Shown piece by piece: positions 12,074-23,920 of a stretch of DNA of 64,000 nucleotides (the first letter of the stretch is position 1; the number at the start of each line of letters is the position of its first letter). Below the pieces are notes generated by a model, which was given only the letters and a program-made list of their open reading frames with translations, was not told where the DNA came from and made no database searches. The position numbers and the translations under genes are program-made. Source of the DNA: Bugulina stolonifera (Eukaryota; Bryozoa; Gymnolaemata; Cheilostomatida; Bugulidae); NCBI GenBank assembly GCA_935421135.1, contig OW285187.1, forward strand, positions 16,703,929 through 16,767,928, read 5' to 3'.

Positions 12074-12808
12074 TGTTATAACTAAAATTGGGGGTTTTGG
12101 TATTGTCAGTTATAACATTTAATTGGAGCCAAAGCACTTAGGACTCACCAGCTGTACGTAGTATGTAGTAGTAGTACGCTGTCTGTAGGTCCTATTGTCA
12201 GCACCTTGATCTCCAATGTAGTAAGCTGTGTGGGGTAGGTTCTGGTTCTGTGGTCTAGGATGTGGCGGTGTCGACTCTATTCCAAGGTCTACAACGAGAT
12301 AGTTGTTCCGCATATATCCTTACTCCTTAGTACGCATTGATATGAGTTACTGGGTAGCCTACGATCCACCTACACTCCACACGCTCCACACTATTGTAGT
12401 TTAGTTTAGTTTTTAGTGTTTTTGTTTTTAGTGTTTTATTGGTTTTTATTTGGTTTTCTATTTTGTAGTTTTTCTTCTATTTTCGTGTTTTCTACTAGCT
12501 TATACATTTGTATAATATGTATGTGTAACGTCTATGTAGTCGTCCACTCTTGTCACTGTGTGACTTATCTACAGGTATGTCGACAGTCTATACTGCTGTC
12601 TCTCCATGCCTCATTTTCACAGTCTACTCTAGGTATCTGTCTATCTATCTCTCTACTGAGACTACTCTACTGTGTAGGTACTTCTCTCCTATATATACCT
12701 GTCCTATCTACAGTCAGCCAATCAATTTTAGTGAGGAGTTACATTCTCTTAAGTGCGCAAGAGTGGACAACTCTTAAATATACTAATTGTCACTATTTAT
12801 ATGCAACA
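12074..12808 (-). repeat. Long terminal repeat (5' LTR in element orientation)
   Basis: This is the second 735-bp copy, matching 7067-7801 base for base as far as can be read. In minus orientation it precedes the primer binding site and the Gag frame. CACT follows it at 12809-12812. Confidence 0.88.
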
Positions 12809-12812
12809 CACT

Positions 12813-15090
12813 GTCTAAAATATAATATAATTATAATTTAATAGTATAATAGTTAATACAATCACAATAATAAATAAAATATAAACAACAAAATTAAAAA
12901 TATAATTATTATTATTAATTATAATAAAATAATTTATTATTTATATCATTATCATATCATAACATTCATAATAATAATAAGACATCAGAGAAAAAATGGT
13001 TATGGAAGCAAAATGTTACAAATGGAGTTGTTCATTATACATGTACATGTCCATGTATTAGTGTGGTGTAGTGGAAGTACTGAATTAATTGCACTTTACA
13101 TAATTTTAATATACATACATGCACTTTTGAATTTTCATTAAAAGAAAAGTGTTTCGTTTCATATTATTGCGAGAAGATTCGGCAGATAATTCCCATTGGC
13201 TGGCAATCTTTTGCTAAAGAAGCCCAATAGAATAATCGGATATGAGCGATATACTTTGATTTCATTAATGGCCTCGACACTGCCACTATTGCTCAAAACT
13301 ACACTGGCCAATAGTAAGCTTTGCTTCAAACTTTGTTACTTTTATTTACTTTCACTTTAATTATCACAACTACAAACGATATACATGTATTTATATTAAT
13401 CATAGAATTATTTCTATGCAAAATTCCTAGATAATTCCTAGATAATAATCATAATTCTAGTAACTTTGTCTAAGCTACAAATACTGAAAAAAATTTAATA
13501 TCCCGATTATATTGTCTGCAGATGTTGTGATAATCTGTATTTAAATCGATGCAGGGAGTTGATTGATCAATCATGATCATGATGTTAGATAATAAATAAT
13601 TATTAATTAAATTAATTATTATTATAGTTATTATTATTATAAAATAAAAATCATTTTCATTTTATGATTTTTATTTTGTACATCAAATGCCTTTATTTCT
13701 TGCAGGCTAAATTGAAAATTCTCAAAGTTTAGATTTTAATAAGTACATTTACATTAGATTTAGATTATTTATAATTTAAATTTAATTTTTTGTTTTTTGT
13801 TGATGTATGTTGCTCCTTGTCTTGTGTAAATTATCATTATGCTAATAAATAATTTACTAAATAAATTTAAATACCTATACAATACTAATAATTATAATAA
13901 CATAATATGATGCTAAATTTAAAATTAAGTAAATATTAATATACTAAATGCTATTTTGTAATTATTAAGCCTTATTAGTATTATATTAATACTTCCTATA
14001 GACCTATATTCATTTCATATTCCATATTGATATTGCACCATTACTATATGACTATTCTATCATTGTAAGAGAATAGTCATAGTTTTTTTTGTTGCATTTT
14101 CTCACACAGACCACACTTACATTGTATGTGTCAAGTCATGAGAACTCAATCGTCTTTTTTTTATATATTTTAAAATGTTATGTACTATTTTTGTATTTTA
14201 TTGTGTTATGTGCTCTTTATATACATTTTTATGTTTTGTGATATATGTGCTACTATTAGCCTCAGTCATACATCCAGACTGTAGCTCTCTCAGAGTTCTG
14301 GGCCAAAATGAGTAATAAAAAATATTTGTTCTAATGTGTGGTGTATAGTTATAGTGCAATATGAATAATTATATCAATATAAAATTCCACAACCTGTTTG
14401 AGCAAGTGGAAATTTCTTCCACAACAGTTCCTCCCTCGTACCATGCAGAATCTCAGGAATAGTGACAACACACAAACCTAAATAACCAGGCGTCCTCATA
14501 ATGAAATCCTATGGATGGATGAAACCCAGGTATCCACTCTGCTCCTAATTTGCCAACACAGGCTCCCAAATGGAAGGAAGTAGGGGCCTACCCTACTCAA
14601 CTCATCAGTTTAATCAGTTCTAAGAAGTGAATTGAGTAAAAATACATTTTTTCTCTGTTTTATACATGTGCAACCTCAGTGGAAATAGTTCGCATCCACA
14701 AGTTGCCATGTTTTCAGAGAGAGTTAAATGTAATAACATCTAACTTTTTGATAGAATAAAACAATTTTACATGTCATTGAACTACTGGCTAGCTTTAATC
14801 TTTGCAGATAGTACTAAGTGGTACACATTCAACCTTTGCATGGGATGGAACCATACGAACAATAGCATCTTCCGATGGATAAGACTTTGGGTAATCCCTC
14901 TACAGTTCTTACTAAGAATATTTGTTACATTACCTACCATTGTGCATATATGTGAAATCATTTCTGTCAATGATACCTGCATAAAACTATGTTATTCAAA
15001 GTATGTTGTTATGCTTTTTACGACGAAATTCTATCTCTTGTAATTGAATTGCACATGATAGCAACATTATAGTCTTGTGGTTTGAATACT
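12813..15090. other. Very AT-rich intergenic DNA without a recognised gene
   Basis: The stretch holds long runs of A/T with TAATTATTA-type repeats (12830-12990, 13580-13990) and no supported coding frame. A 90-codon frame at 14771-15043 has no recognisable domain and no exon context. The end may contain 5' untranslated sequence of the downstream reductase gene. Confidence 0.5.
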
Positions 15091-15094
15091 GTAG

Positions 15095-18000
15095 ATGATG
15101 AACGGCATTCCAAAGTTGCAAATGAGAGGTTTGGCGATGTTACCACCTAAGCCCTTGCCACCTAGTGACTCGGACTGCTGCGACTCCGCCTGTGACCTTT
15201 GTGTAAAGGACATATATGAGCAGGAACTGAAGATATGGGAGAAGGAATGCAACAATATATTGCTTGGCCAGGTGCTTGCTTCTGACAATATAATATTTTA
15301 ATCCTTTGAGTTTAGCGTCTCGTCTAGCGGTAAGAAGCTCCTGCTGGTGGTATTAGGCACTCTAACAACATGGAGAGTCAATTCTAAAAAATTGAGCAAA
15401 TTACGGTGGAAAATGTATTATATTAATTCATTGATTTATTTTTGCACATCCAATTAATTTTTTTTTGATGTTAACTGTTCAAGAAAAGGCGACTACAAAC
15501 AGACGTTTGTGCTCCAGGAGTGCTTATTTTATCTCTGTAGCAAATGACATTGCATGAATCTCCAGTATATTTTTTACCTCAGGCAGCGAAAAGTTCCCTC
15601 TCTCCGGAGACCTACAGCAAATGTCAATTGCTGGACATAACCCAGGTGAACCATAACTCTGTAATTTACACCTTTGATAGCAAAGGGTATGTGGAGATAA
15701 AACCAGGCCAGCATCTTATACTAAGGTGAATTATAGTAAACGTTGTAAGTCTATAATTGCTGTATGTTAGCTTCTCATTTTACACACGTATATCCATAAC
15801 CAACAGTGTTCCTCATTTTAATGATGATATGCTATTATTACTCTCTCAGATGTGTACTACTGTGGAATACTGATATACATCGATGTACGAACTCTCTGAA
15901 ATATGTCTATGTTCTATCAAATTATCAATAATTAGGCATTATATATCCGTATATACCTGCTACAGGATTTCTAGTGTTGTCACTTTTCTACTAACTATTG
16001 TTTAGGTGTTGGCGGGTTTCTGAATTTGGAACTAGTTAAGCTTACTCAACTAAACTAGATCATAAATATAGCCTTATTTCTCTGTTGTTTATTTAGGGAG
16101 CTGATAGAGAGCAGTATGATAACCAGACAGTACACCCCAATAGCTGTCCCAACCCCTCTTCAGTTCACATTCAAAATACTCATCAAGGTAAGTATTGAAC
16201 TTAGTCTAAGAGAATAGTATTCATTCAGTGTCATTGTTTCGCTTGCGATAACTGTGAGACTGAGGGTATGAGACACATGTTTGGCAGTTTTGTTTAGGTA
16301 CATCTGTACATTATTTAGTGTGTTGTTACAGCACTATGCTAATGGTATTCTGACTCCACATATAAAGAGCCAGTGGAAAGTAGGGGATGATGTTGAATGG
16401 AGGGGACCTCATGGAATGTTTCACCATCAACCTAATAAGGTATGTGTGCTGCCAATGTTTAGATTGGTGACAGCAAGGTTTGGCTATTCTAAAATCCTCC
16501 CAGCTGAAGCTGAAGTTCTATTTTGTAGCAGTAAATAGTACTGCGTATGTATGACTGATAAAAGTTGTCTCCCCAATGAGTAGATAGTGATTACTAGAGT
16601 TATTTTGATATTTTACTTTCTTTTAGATTACTAAATTACATACATATAATTCTAAACAACCGGCTACATGAGGGGCCGTGAGCTTTGGCCTTTGCGCTCT
16701 GGTCTGTCCTAGGGTGAGGCTCTGTCTGCCTAATCAGAGTAACCCACCTCTGCTAGCTGCTAATTGAGAAATTGTTATGTACCTACCAGCTTTATTATGA
16801 AGTTGTCCTCTCATGAATATATGTTTTAAAATTGCTGCTACTTTCAGCCAATATACATAGACTTGTTGATAATGGGTTCAGCATTTTATACCACATATAC
16901 CCAACAATTGAGAATCTAAAATGTAGCGAAAGCAGTATGGCCTCCCAGTCTAAACCAAACACATGTTTTATGAAATAGTTTCCTTTTGCATATCCTACAA
17001 TGAATTGACATGGCTAAAGGCTCGGCTACACGAGAGGCCATGAGCTTGGGCGGAGTAACTTTGTGGTTCATTGGCATGGCTCTACTAGGCAATGCGCAGT
17101 ACCAGTCCATAAGTGGCCTTGATTAATATCTAGCAAATAACCAAAACTTATTTTAAATAATATCATGATTCATTTGAGTTGTTGTATCTAATATTAACCA
17201 ATCAACATAGTGCTCCGTGGAGCCGTGAACCGAAAAGACCAACATTTTGGTCTTTGCACAGCCGGACAAACGGCGCGCTGATTTGCTCTAGAACGATGCT
17301 CCAAAGGCCGAAAAAGAACAATCAGCCTCTCGTGTAGCCGAGCCTTAACTCTACATACCTGATATCTCACAATCTCTGTCCCATTGTTTACGCAGCATTC
17401 TAAGAGAGAGGAGATAACTCCATTGATTGAACAAATATGTTGAACAGCAGTCTATTTTTGAATTCACCTTCTTACGTTGTAATGTTTAGCTGTGACTGAA
17501 ATTGTTGCAAAGGGGTTCATAGGTAAACAAGATAATGTTTGTGCATGTTGTTCTAATATATAACACTTCTTGTTGTTGACGTATTCAGTTGCTGTAATGC
17601 AATCAGTTTTAGCATAATATTATTTTCTTTTCAGTACATGAAGTATATAATGCTAGCCGCTGGTACTGGCATTGCGCCAATGCTGAGCATTTGTCAGCAC
17701 ATTGTTCAAGATGATAGTGATATAACCTCTTTACGTCTACTTTACGCGGTCCAAACCTATGAAGATATTCTTTTAGCCTCAGAACTTAAACAGCTTTCTC
17801 GACACTGGAACTTTACCTATAAGACTTTCCTGAGTCAAGTAAGTAAAAGTAGTATTGTATTGCTTACAATGTTACTTTGATCATTAGCCTAATTGAGCTG
17901 ACAGTACTGTTTATGTTCATCAAGTCAGTTTGATAATTGTAGGATGGGAATGCAGATAATAAGAAAGGATATGGAGAGAGTGTAGCAAATGGGAGAATAT

Positions 18001-18140
18001 CACAAACTGATATCAGCAGTGAATTGACTAACCCACGCTCTACTAGGGTATTGATATGCGGTACAAGAGAGTTTGACCGTGCTATGTTGAAATACTGTGA
18101 TAAACTAGAGGTACCTCCAGAAAACATTTTTAAGTTTTAG
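15095..18140 (+). CDS. CYB5RL: NADH-cytochrome b5 reductase-like protein (CYB5RL type)
   Basis: Six exons: 15095-15271, 15541-15725, 16097-16187, 16332-16439, 17635-17838, 17943-18140. Phases close and give 320 residues, close to the usual length of the family. Residues ~15-50 are an oxidoreductase-like N-terminal domain with the Cys pattern DCCDSACDLCVKDIY, which is characteristic of CYB5RL. The FAD-binding part has pGQHLILR and RQYTPI (exon 3), and the NADH-binding part has AAGTGIAPM (exon 5). The C-terminus has VLICGTREFD and ends in PENIFKF, as in flavoprotein pyridine nucleotide cytochrome reductases. It should transfer electrons from NADH via FAD to a haem-protein acceptor; the acceptor is not known from sequence. 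The ATG follows CTGTAG directly, so an upstream non-coding exon is possible. An AATAAA lies at 18310-18315. Confidence 0.9.
16650..16760. repeat. Partial relative of the CGGCTACACGAG element
   Basis: CCGGCTACATGAGGGGCCGTGAGC resembles the left end of the element at 17017-17346. It is probably a diverged or truncated copy in the same intron of the reductase gene. Confidence 0.45.
17017..17346. mobile_element. 330-bp MITE with ~22-bp terminal inverted repeats
   Basis: The left end AAGGCTCGGCTACACGAGAG is matched in reverse by CTCTCGTGTAGCCGAGCCTT at the right end. It has no coding capacity and lies within intron 4 of the reductase gene. A clear target duplication was not found, so the superfamily stays open. 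Confidence 0.7.
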
Positions 18141-18309
18141 CTCCATTTTGGTCCCGTTTACTTTTGATAGTAAATCGATTTTATTTTCTATAATGTTGGA
18201 TTCTTTTTATATACCTGTAGGCTGTACTCAGGAGTGCAAAATATAGAATTTTTGATTTATTGCTGTTAGTAATTAGGCAGAAATATACAAGTTTGTAGTA
18301 AAAATAACC

Positions 18310-18315
18310 AATAAA
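18310..18315 (+). promoter_or_regulatory. Polyadenylation signal of the reductase gene
   Basis: AATAAA lies 170 bp after the stop codon at 18140 and is followed by AT-rich DNA. This is a plausible 3' end for the reductase transcript. Confidence 0.5.
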
Positions 18316-19080
18316 GTAAGTTATAAGTGAGCTTTACTTCATCATTTTTTGTATAACACACACATAAATCAATGTGTTTGGGGTTTTTGGACATGCATGC
18401 AACTATCTCAACCCAAAGTTGTCCTCTCTCAATTGACTTTCTCATCTCACGATAACTCTATTGGCTGTACAAGCAGAGATCACACAACTCACAGGCGAAA
18501 ATGCGTAGTTGTCCCCTCCCGATATTTATTACATAGCAATAATATATAAAATTAGGCTACTATCCATCTAACAAAGTGCTCAATATAGTAATGCTACAGA
18601 GCTTGATATTAATTGTGGGAATAATATATATGAATTATGGGTTGTGTTCTCTTGAACCACCTTTGCTTTCGGAAATAACTTCAATAAATATCACGATATC
18701 TTCAACTGTTCTCGATTATAAGAGGATGATTTAAAAGGGTAGACGTTCAAGCAAAGTTTGACCTTTTACCATTTCTGCTAACCCAATATCAGAATATGTT
18801 TGAGATATGATTTGAACGCATTTGATAGTCATTTTTATTTTATACATTGATAGTTTTGCAAAACCTCTGTAATTTGGCAAGGCTTTGCCTACTCCATCTC
18901 TCATCTACCACAATCGACGGTGACGGTATAATTAAAGTCACAAGTGACTAAATTATTATTATTATATTATTATTAATTATTATTATAATAAATTATAATT
19001 ATTTTTATATTAAATTTACATGTGCATTTATTATGACTATTTATATCAATCATATCATCGCATGTTGATGTTATTCATAT

Positions 19081-19777
19081 TGATTCTATTGATATATGAT
19101 ACTTTATTGTTATGTTAAACCACTACTGTCTCACCATTCAATATTTGCAAAGAATACTGGTCATCTTATTTCATGAAGAATGATGTGCTGTTTGTCTTTG
19201 TAAACCTAGTGGCAGCCAAGATAAACTCATTTGAATATTGGCTATTATGACCTCCATTCAGCATTGAGACCTGTTAAGTTCCTATGGCTATGCCTGTCCT
19301 AAGTCTATACTTGTAACTTATGTACATAGGTAAGCTACTAACATCAAATAGCCCAATAATCTTATTGAGCCAACACCAACTGTCATTCTATAAATAAATC
19401 TTGTTCACAGTGATGAATAAGTAAGCTAGAGCCATGCCCACAAAAAACAATGCAATGCATTGCAAGTCCTATGGCTATCTCTGTAGCACAGTTTTATATT
19501 AGCTGCTTGAGTGCTTCCAAAATTCCCAACATAGGCTGATTGAAGGTGAAATCAGCCAATATTAAAATAGCGTTTTCTTGGCAGCTGCTAGGTTACCAAA
19601 GACAAACAACACATCAATCTTAATGAAAAAGGATGAACAAGATAATTTGCAAATATTGAATGGTGCGACAGTAGTGGTTTAATGTTGTAATAATTAGTAT
19701 ATTTATATTAAATATAATAATAATTAGAATAATTATAATAATTATATCATTATAATTATCATATATCAATAGAATCA
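19081..19777. mobile_element. Long-TIR foldback element, about 0.7 kb
   Basis: TGATTCTATTGATATATGAT at 19081 is matched in reverse by the sequence ending at 19777. Further in, AAACCACTACTGTCTCACCA (19118 onward) pairs with the reverse of 19663-19682, CAATATTTGCAAA pairs, and GTTTGTCTTTG near 19193 pairs with CAAAGACAAAC near 19600. The arms are 160-220 bp with mismatches, separated by ~300 bp of unique DNA. No protein is encoded. This is a foldback or large MITE. Confidence 0.75.
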
Positions 19778-20070
19778 CTCACTCACCGGCTTATACTCCT
19801 CGGCGTGACCAGCCCCTTGCAACTTGCACTGCCAGGTGCCAGTGCTGGCCAACTCCCTGTGAGAAAGGCCCAGATGGTATGGCCTTTTTTTCGCAGGGCT
19901 AGAGGAGTTGCCTTGAAGCGATGCTGGCTTGCGTGACCCCAAGGGCTTTTATATGAGGCACAGTGGCAATTGTGGCTGGATGCTCTTCCTAACACCACCG
20001 TGACCGGGATTTGAACCTGGAACCTTAAGCATGAAAGTTCAGCATTCTAACAATTACTTCTTCAGCTCTT
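19775..20070 (-). mobile_element. tRNA-derived SINE
   Basis: Read on the minus strand, a tRNA-like head carries an A-box-like TTAGAATGCTGA and the B box GGTTCAAATCCC. It is followed by a body with GTTAGGAAGAGCATCCAGCC and a tail of repeated GAGT units. The head-body-tail order and the intact B box fit a tRNA-derived SINE. It sits directly against the foldback element at 19081-19777. It is not a functional tRNA gene, since no proper cloverleaf or acceptor end is seen. Confidence 0.75.
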
Positions 20071-20977
20071 GATTGTTGATACTAATTATATTGTAGTGGT
20101 CAATAGTATGTATAGTGAGTTACAGAGTTGGGTCTAATTCGAACTTCAAGTCAAAAAGTCAAGTCCAAGTTAAGTCAGTGCTACATCAAATCAAGTCAGC
20201 TGTCATGCAAGTCACAAGTCAAGTCGAACTGTCTACTTGCAAGTAGAAATGCAATTCAAGTGGAAGACAACTTCAAATTTTTTACATTTTTCATAGCATC
20301 ACTTTTTCTTTTAGTGGAAATTCCAATGCATGAAAAATCATGTCAATGTGTAGCTGGGCATGTATGTTATACAATTATGGTAACTAGTCTAGAAAATATA
20401 CATGATTGTATGTAGTAATATTAGCACTACGGTTGAGACTGGTCATGTACAATGTACATGTAGTATTATGTAATGCTACTCAGACTATTACAGTTTTTTG
20501 TGCAATCTATAATAGGCGTATCCGGGATATTGTACTGGTTCACTTGAGGCTGCGTTAGTAACCGACAGTAATGCTAGCAGTGACTAATGCTTATTTTAAA
20601 GGGAGTCCCCTTTGTAATAACAAATCTTATTACCAGGCAGCCTAGCAGCGCGCTATAGCATGCAGTGTAATAATGAATAAAATTAATTGTTATTGCTGCA
20701 TATTGCTATTTTATTTAGCGTGCACATGCAATATCCGAATATGCCTATTATGTAAACCCTATATTTATAATAATAATTCTATAATTATTATGATAGTGAT
20801 ATCATCATTCTTGATAATTATATTTCCTTGCAAGAAAAAGTTCACACAATCATGATTGTAGCGTAGTGTTCATATAAGATACTACTAACTTATCTCACTG
20901 GGCATTATAGTACCTATGTGTAGCCTATATGTATGTGGGGCCTATGTATGGTATACAATGTGTGACTTGTATTGTAG

Positions 20978-23764
20978 ATGGTGGCTGTAGATGGGTGTTT
21001 TCTTGGAGCAGTTGGGGTAGCAGTGTTGATGATTGGCGTTGCTATTTATATAGGCTATCCTTGCCCACCTCTCTCCTCACATCTCCTCCAGTGGAAACAT
21101 AACGATGCATCATATTTTACTATAAAGAATAAAAAAATGTTTTATAAAGGTAATTTTAAACAATAACTCTACTATTACCACAGTGACGTCTTGTGTGGTA
21201 GTAGTTTGGCTCTGTTTACAATGGAATTATACAGAGTCGTTGGTTGTGAGAGTTACAGCACCGGAAGTAAACAAGAGGTCATATTGGGCCCACGTAACAA
21301 ATGTCTACATTGGTCAAATCTTTCTATCGGCAATTTTGATTGGTTCTATGGGCCCAAAATGTTCCCCCAGTGACGCAACTCTCACAATAAACGGCTCTGG
21401 AATTATAATATGTGCTTAGGCTAAGTTGTTCACCTGTTTCAGAGGTGTATGGGAAGGGTGAGACAGCCCCATCTTCTACTCTACTTCTACTCCATGGATT
21501 CCCAACTAGTAGTTATGATTGGATCAAGGTAGGCTACCTCATAGTTTACAGACAACTAAACTGCTATAGTACTATAATATGTGTGTGATGTGCTAGATAT
21601 ATACATATACATAGTATGTGTATAAAGGCTACATGTATATGTGTATGGAGATGTACATGTGCATTTGGTTGACAGGTATCACTGCATGTCATGTTGGAAT
21701 TTGGAAGTATTGAGTAAGGCCTATAGAATGTTATTATTACAGATTGTCAAATGCAGCAATATAACATTATTCTAGTCTTGTAATATTGTAATCTCTTTCG
21801 TATCAACCTGTTGTAGATGTGGCCGGAACTAACTAAAAACTTCCACAGAATTATTGCTGTTGACTTTCTTGGCTTTGGATTTAGTGATAAACCAGTAGGT
21901 ATATTTTCCCAAGTGTATGTAATGCTGTGTGGAATTCATTTTGTTAGTTGATGAAACAACATTGTGATAATATGTGTGGAGAATTTGAGTGTGTATTATA
22001 AGTTCATGTTACCGTTTGGTATTGAATGTGTGAATATTGTAGGCTATATACCTACAGTGCAGAATGTCTTGTTATAACGATGTGTGTAGTAATCCAGCAC
22101 TAAGAATAAGTATGATTTAAAAGATGCATATAGCTGATTGTCTATTAGGGAACTATTTATTAGGAGTTACCCCCCTTCTTCCTGTGTTAGGTAGAATACA
22201 ACTATACAATCATGGAGCAGGCTGACTACGTATCCAGTCTTCTAAGGGCTCTGAAGGTGAAGGACGCTCACATACTTTCTCATGACTATGGAGATTCTAT
22301 AGCACAAGAACTTTTAGCCAGGTAAGTCGTACATATGGGTATCACTTGTAGCACTAATTACTGCAATACGTATGTGTTGGACTCAGTTGTACTAACTGTA
22401 TGTATTGTACTGTCTATAATGTCTATCTCCAAGGTGGATGATGAGTTACTAATACACATATTATACTGTTGGATGTATTACTATGTTGATATGTTGAATA
22501 TTACAGACATAATGAAGGCAAATCTGCGTTCCAGATTGTATCAGCTTGTTTACTAAATGGAGGTAAATATGTAGGATTTAATACATATACTCTATATGCA
22601 ATACAGTATGATATAATGCATTATATACAATACTGTACATGGACATTATAATATTTCGGTAATGAATTTATCTGTATCAAGCATCCACCAGATGGACCCA
22701 TATTAGAGTTGTCTTCTCCTTTGACAGGCATGTTTAAGGAGACTAACTTCCCGAGACCTGTACAGCGTCTTATGCTGGGACCCCTTTTTATTGGTAGAAT
22801 GTTATCCAGGGTGTCTAACAGCGCTATGTACAGTAAAGGGTGAGTTATATAACAATACATACATGCACAATACACTTTTTATGTTATATGTTATACAACG
22901 TAACTAGTGTGTTATATCATGTATTAATATACAATGTGACTGATGTGTTATATCATGTATTATACAATGTAACTGATGTGTTATAGCATGTATTATACAA
23001 TGTAACTGGTGTGGTATATCATTGCATTATATAGTATAAGATCTTGTAGTGAAATAATATCAGCTAATGAACGCGTTGTCTCATTCTACTAGGCTGTCTA
23101 GTGTATTTGGTGCTAACAAGCCATCTGAGGAGGATATGTATGACTTCTGGTGTGGGTATTGTACAAAGCACGGCTACCTCAACAGTGCAGATATATTACA
23201 GTACATAGAGGAACGTGGTAGACATAATATTAGATGGAGAGAGGCCCTTTCCAATAGTCAAGCACCTGTCCATGTCATCTATGGACCTGCAGACCCTGTC
23301 AACCCTCCTGCCTTTGTGGAGTTCTACAGGTATCATCATTTCCTACCGAACTAGTTAAAGCCATTACATTATACTACGGTCATGCTAGATAAAGGATAGT
23401 CTGTAAGCTGCTCAGAGTGAATTTAATTATGAAAATGACTGTTTCTCAATAGCAAAATAATTCTAAATCATCTACTGGACATCTATGGGAATTCTGCCAT
23501 TTGTGTAATGCTATTCCCATACTGTAGACAAGTTCAATTTCAACGTTGTCAGAAGACAAGACAGAAGAGATTTTTCGAGTTCTGCTATTTGTGTTTATAA
23601 GAATATCTTTAACTAACTTTTGTTATTGTAGGAAAGTAGTTCCGCAAGGAACAATAGATGTGTTGGATGAGGAGGTGGGACACTACCCTCAATGGGAGGC
23701 CAGTGGTGAGGTCACAAGGCTATATCTTAAGTTCGTGCAAAGAGTACTAAGCCAAAGAGCATAG
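20978..23764 (+). CDS. MEST: MEST/PEG1-like alpha/beta hydrolase
   Basis: Eight exons: 20978-21149, 21443-21528, 21817-21894, 22191-22321, 22507-22562, 22728-22839, 23093-23329, 23632-23764. The joined frame gives 334 residues, essentially the length of vertebrate MEST. An N-terminal hydrophobic anchor (residues ~8-28) is followed by the alpha/beta-hydrolase oxyanion motif [12 protein letters not shown], the strand [12 protein letters not shown], and the nucleophile-elbow region [14 protein letters not shown], with Asp where epoxide hydrolases carry their nucleophile. A late [11 protein letters not shown] block follows, and VGHYPQWE has the candidate catalytic His. It is a predicted membrane-anchored (ER-type) hydrolase of unknown substrate. 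The stop is only 156 bp from the convergent DUF218 gene. Confident by length, exon phase and motif order. Confidence 0.93.
22895..23030. repeat. ~38-bp tandem repeat in a MEST intron
   Basis: Units of the form GTGTTATATCATGTATTATA followed by CAATGTAACTGAT recur about four times in intron 6 of MEST, with small differences between units. Confidence 0.7.
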
Positions 23765-23869
23765 CAGTGTTTAATTACTAACATTGACCCTAATCATGTT
23801 GGCATAATACAGTAGGATTTCCTACTGCTAATTTACAATGAAATTTTAGACTTTCTATTCTGTGATAAT

Positions 23870-23875
23870 TTTATT
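23870..23875 (-). promoter_or_regulatory. Polyadenylation signal of the DUF218 gene
   Basis: AATAAA on the minus strand, 45 bp after the stop codon at 23921. It lies in the short gap between two convergent genes. Confidence 0.55.
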
Positions 23876-23920
23876 ATACCAAACTATCCAAAGAGAATTT
23901 CTTTTTAATTAACATTATAA

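Larger units (their letters stand above)
7063..12812 (-). mobile_element. Gag-only LTR retrotransposon with identical LTRs
   Basis: Two 735-bp direct repeats at 7067-7801 and 12074-12808 start TGTT and end AACA on both sides. They are flanked by a 4-bp duplication CACT (7063-7066 and 12809-12812). By eye the LTRs are identical, which implies very recent insertion. The only long frame, a Gag-like protein at 11961-10846, is on the minus strand, so the right-hand repeat is the 5' LTR. Just inside it on the minus strand, three bases from the LTR edge, TGGTGGAGGTCAAAGAGG fits a primer binding site. Its plus-strand complement ends in CCACCA preceded by a T-arm-like ATTCGA, as a tRNA 3' end would. 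The 4.3-kb interior has no protease, reverse transcriptase, RNase H or integrase frame, so mobilisation would have to occur in trans. Confidence 0.85.
18316..20977. other. Intergenic region between the reductase gene and MEST
   Basis: Apart from the foldback element and SINE annotated separately, I see AT-rich sequence. Around 20128-20240 the motif AAGTCAAGTC recurs, a local simple repeat. No coding exon could be supported. Confidence 0.5.

Noticed and set aside
14771..15043. 90-codon plus-strand frame upstream of the reductase gene
   Set aside because: Considered as an upstream exon or separate gene, but no domain and no donor in a phase that would fit the reductase.
19990..20070. Possible tRNA gene on the minus strand
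   Set aside because: B box is good, but acceptor and anticodon stems do not form and a SINE body follows, so it was called a SINE head.
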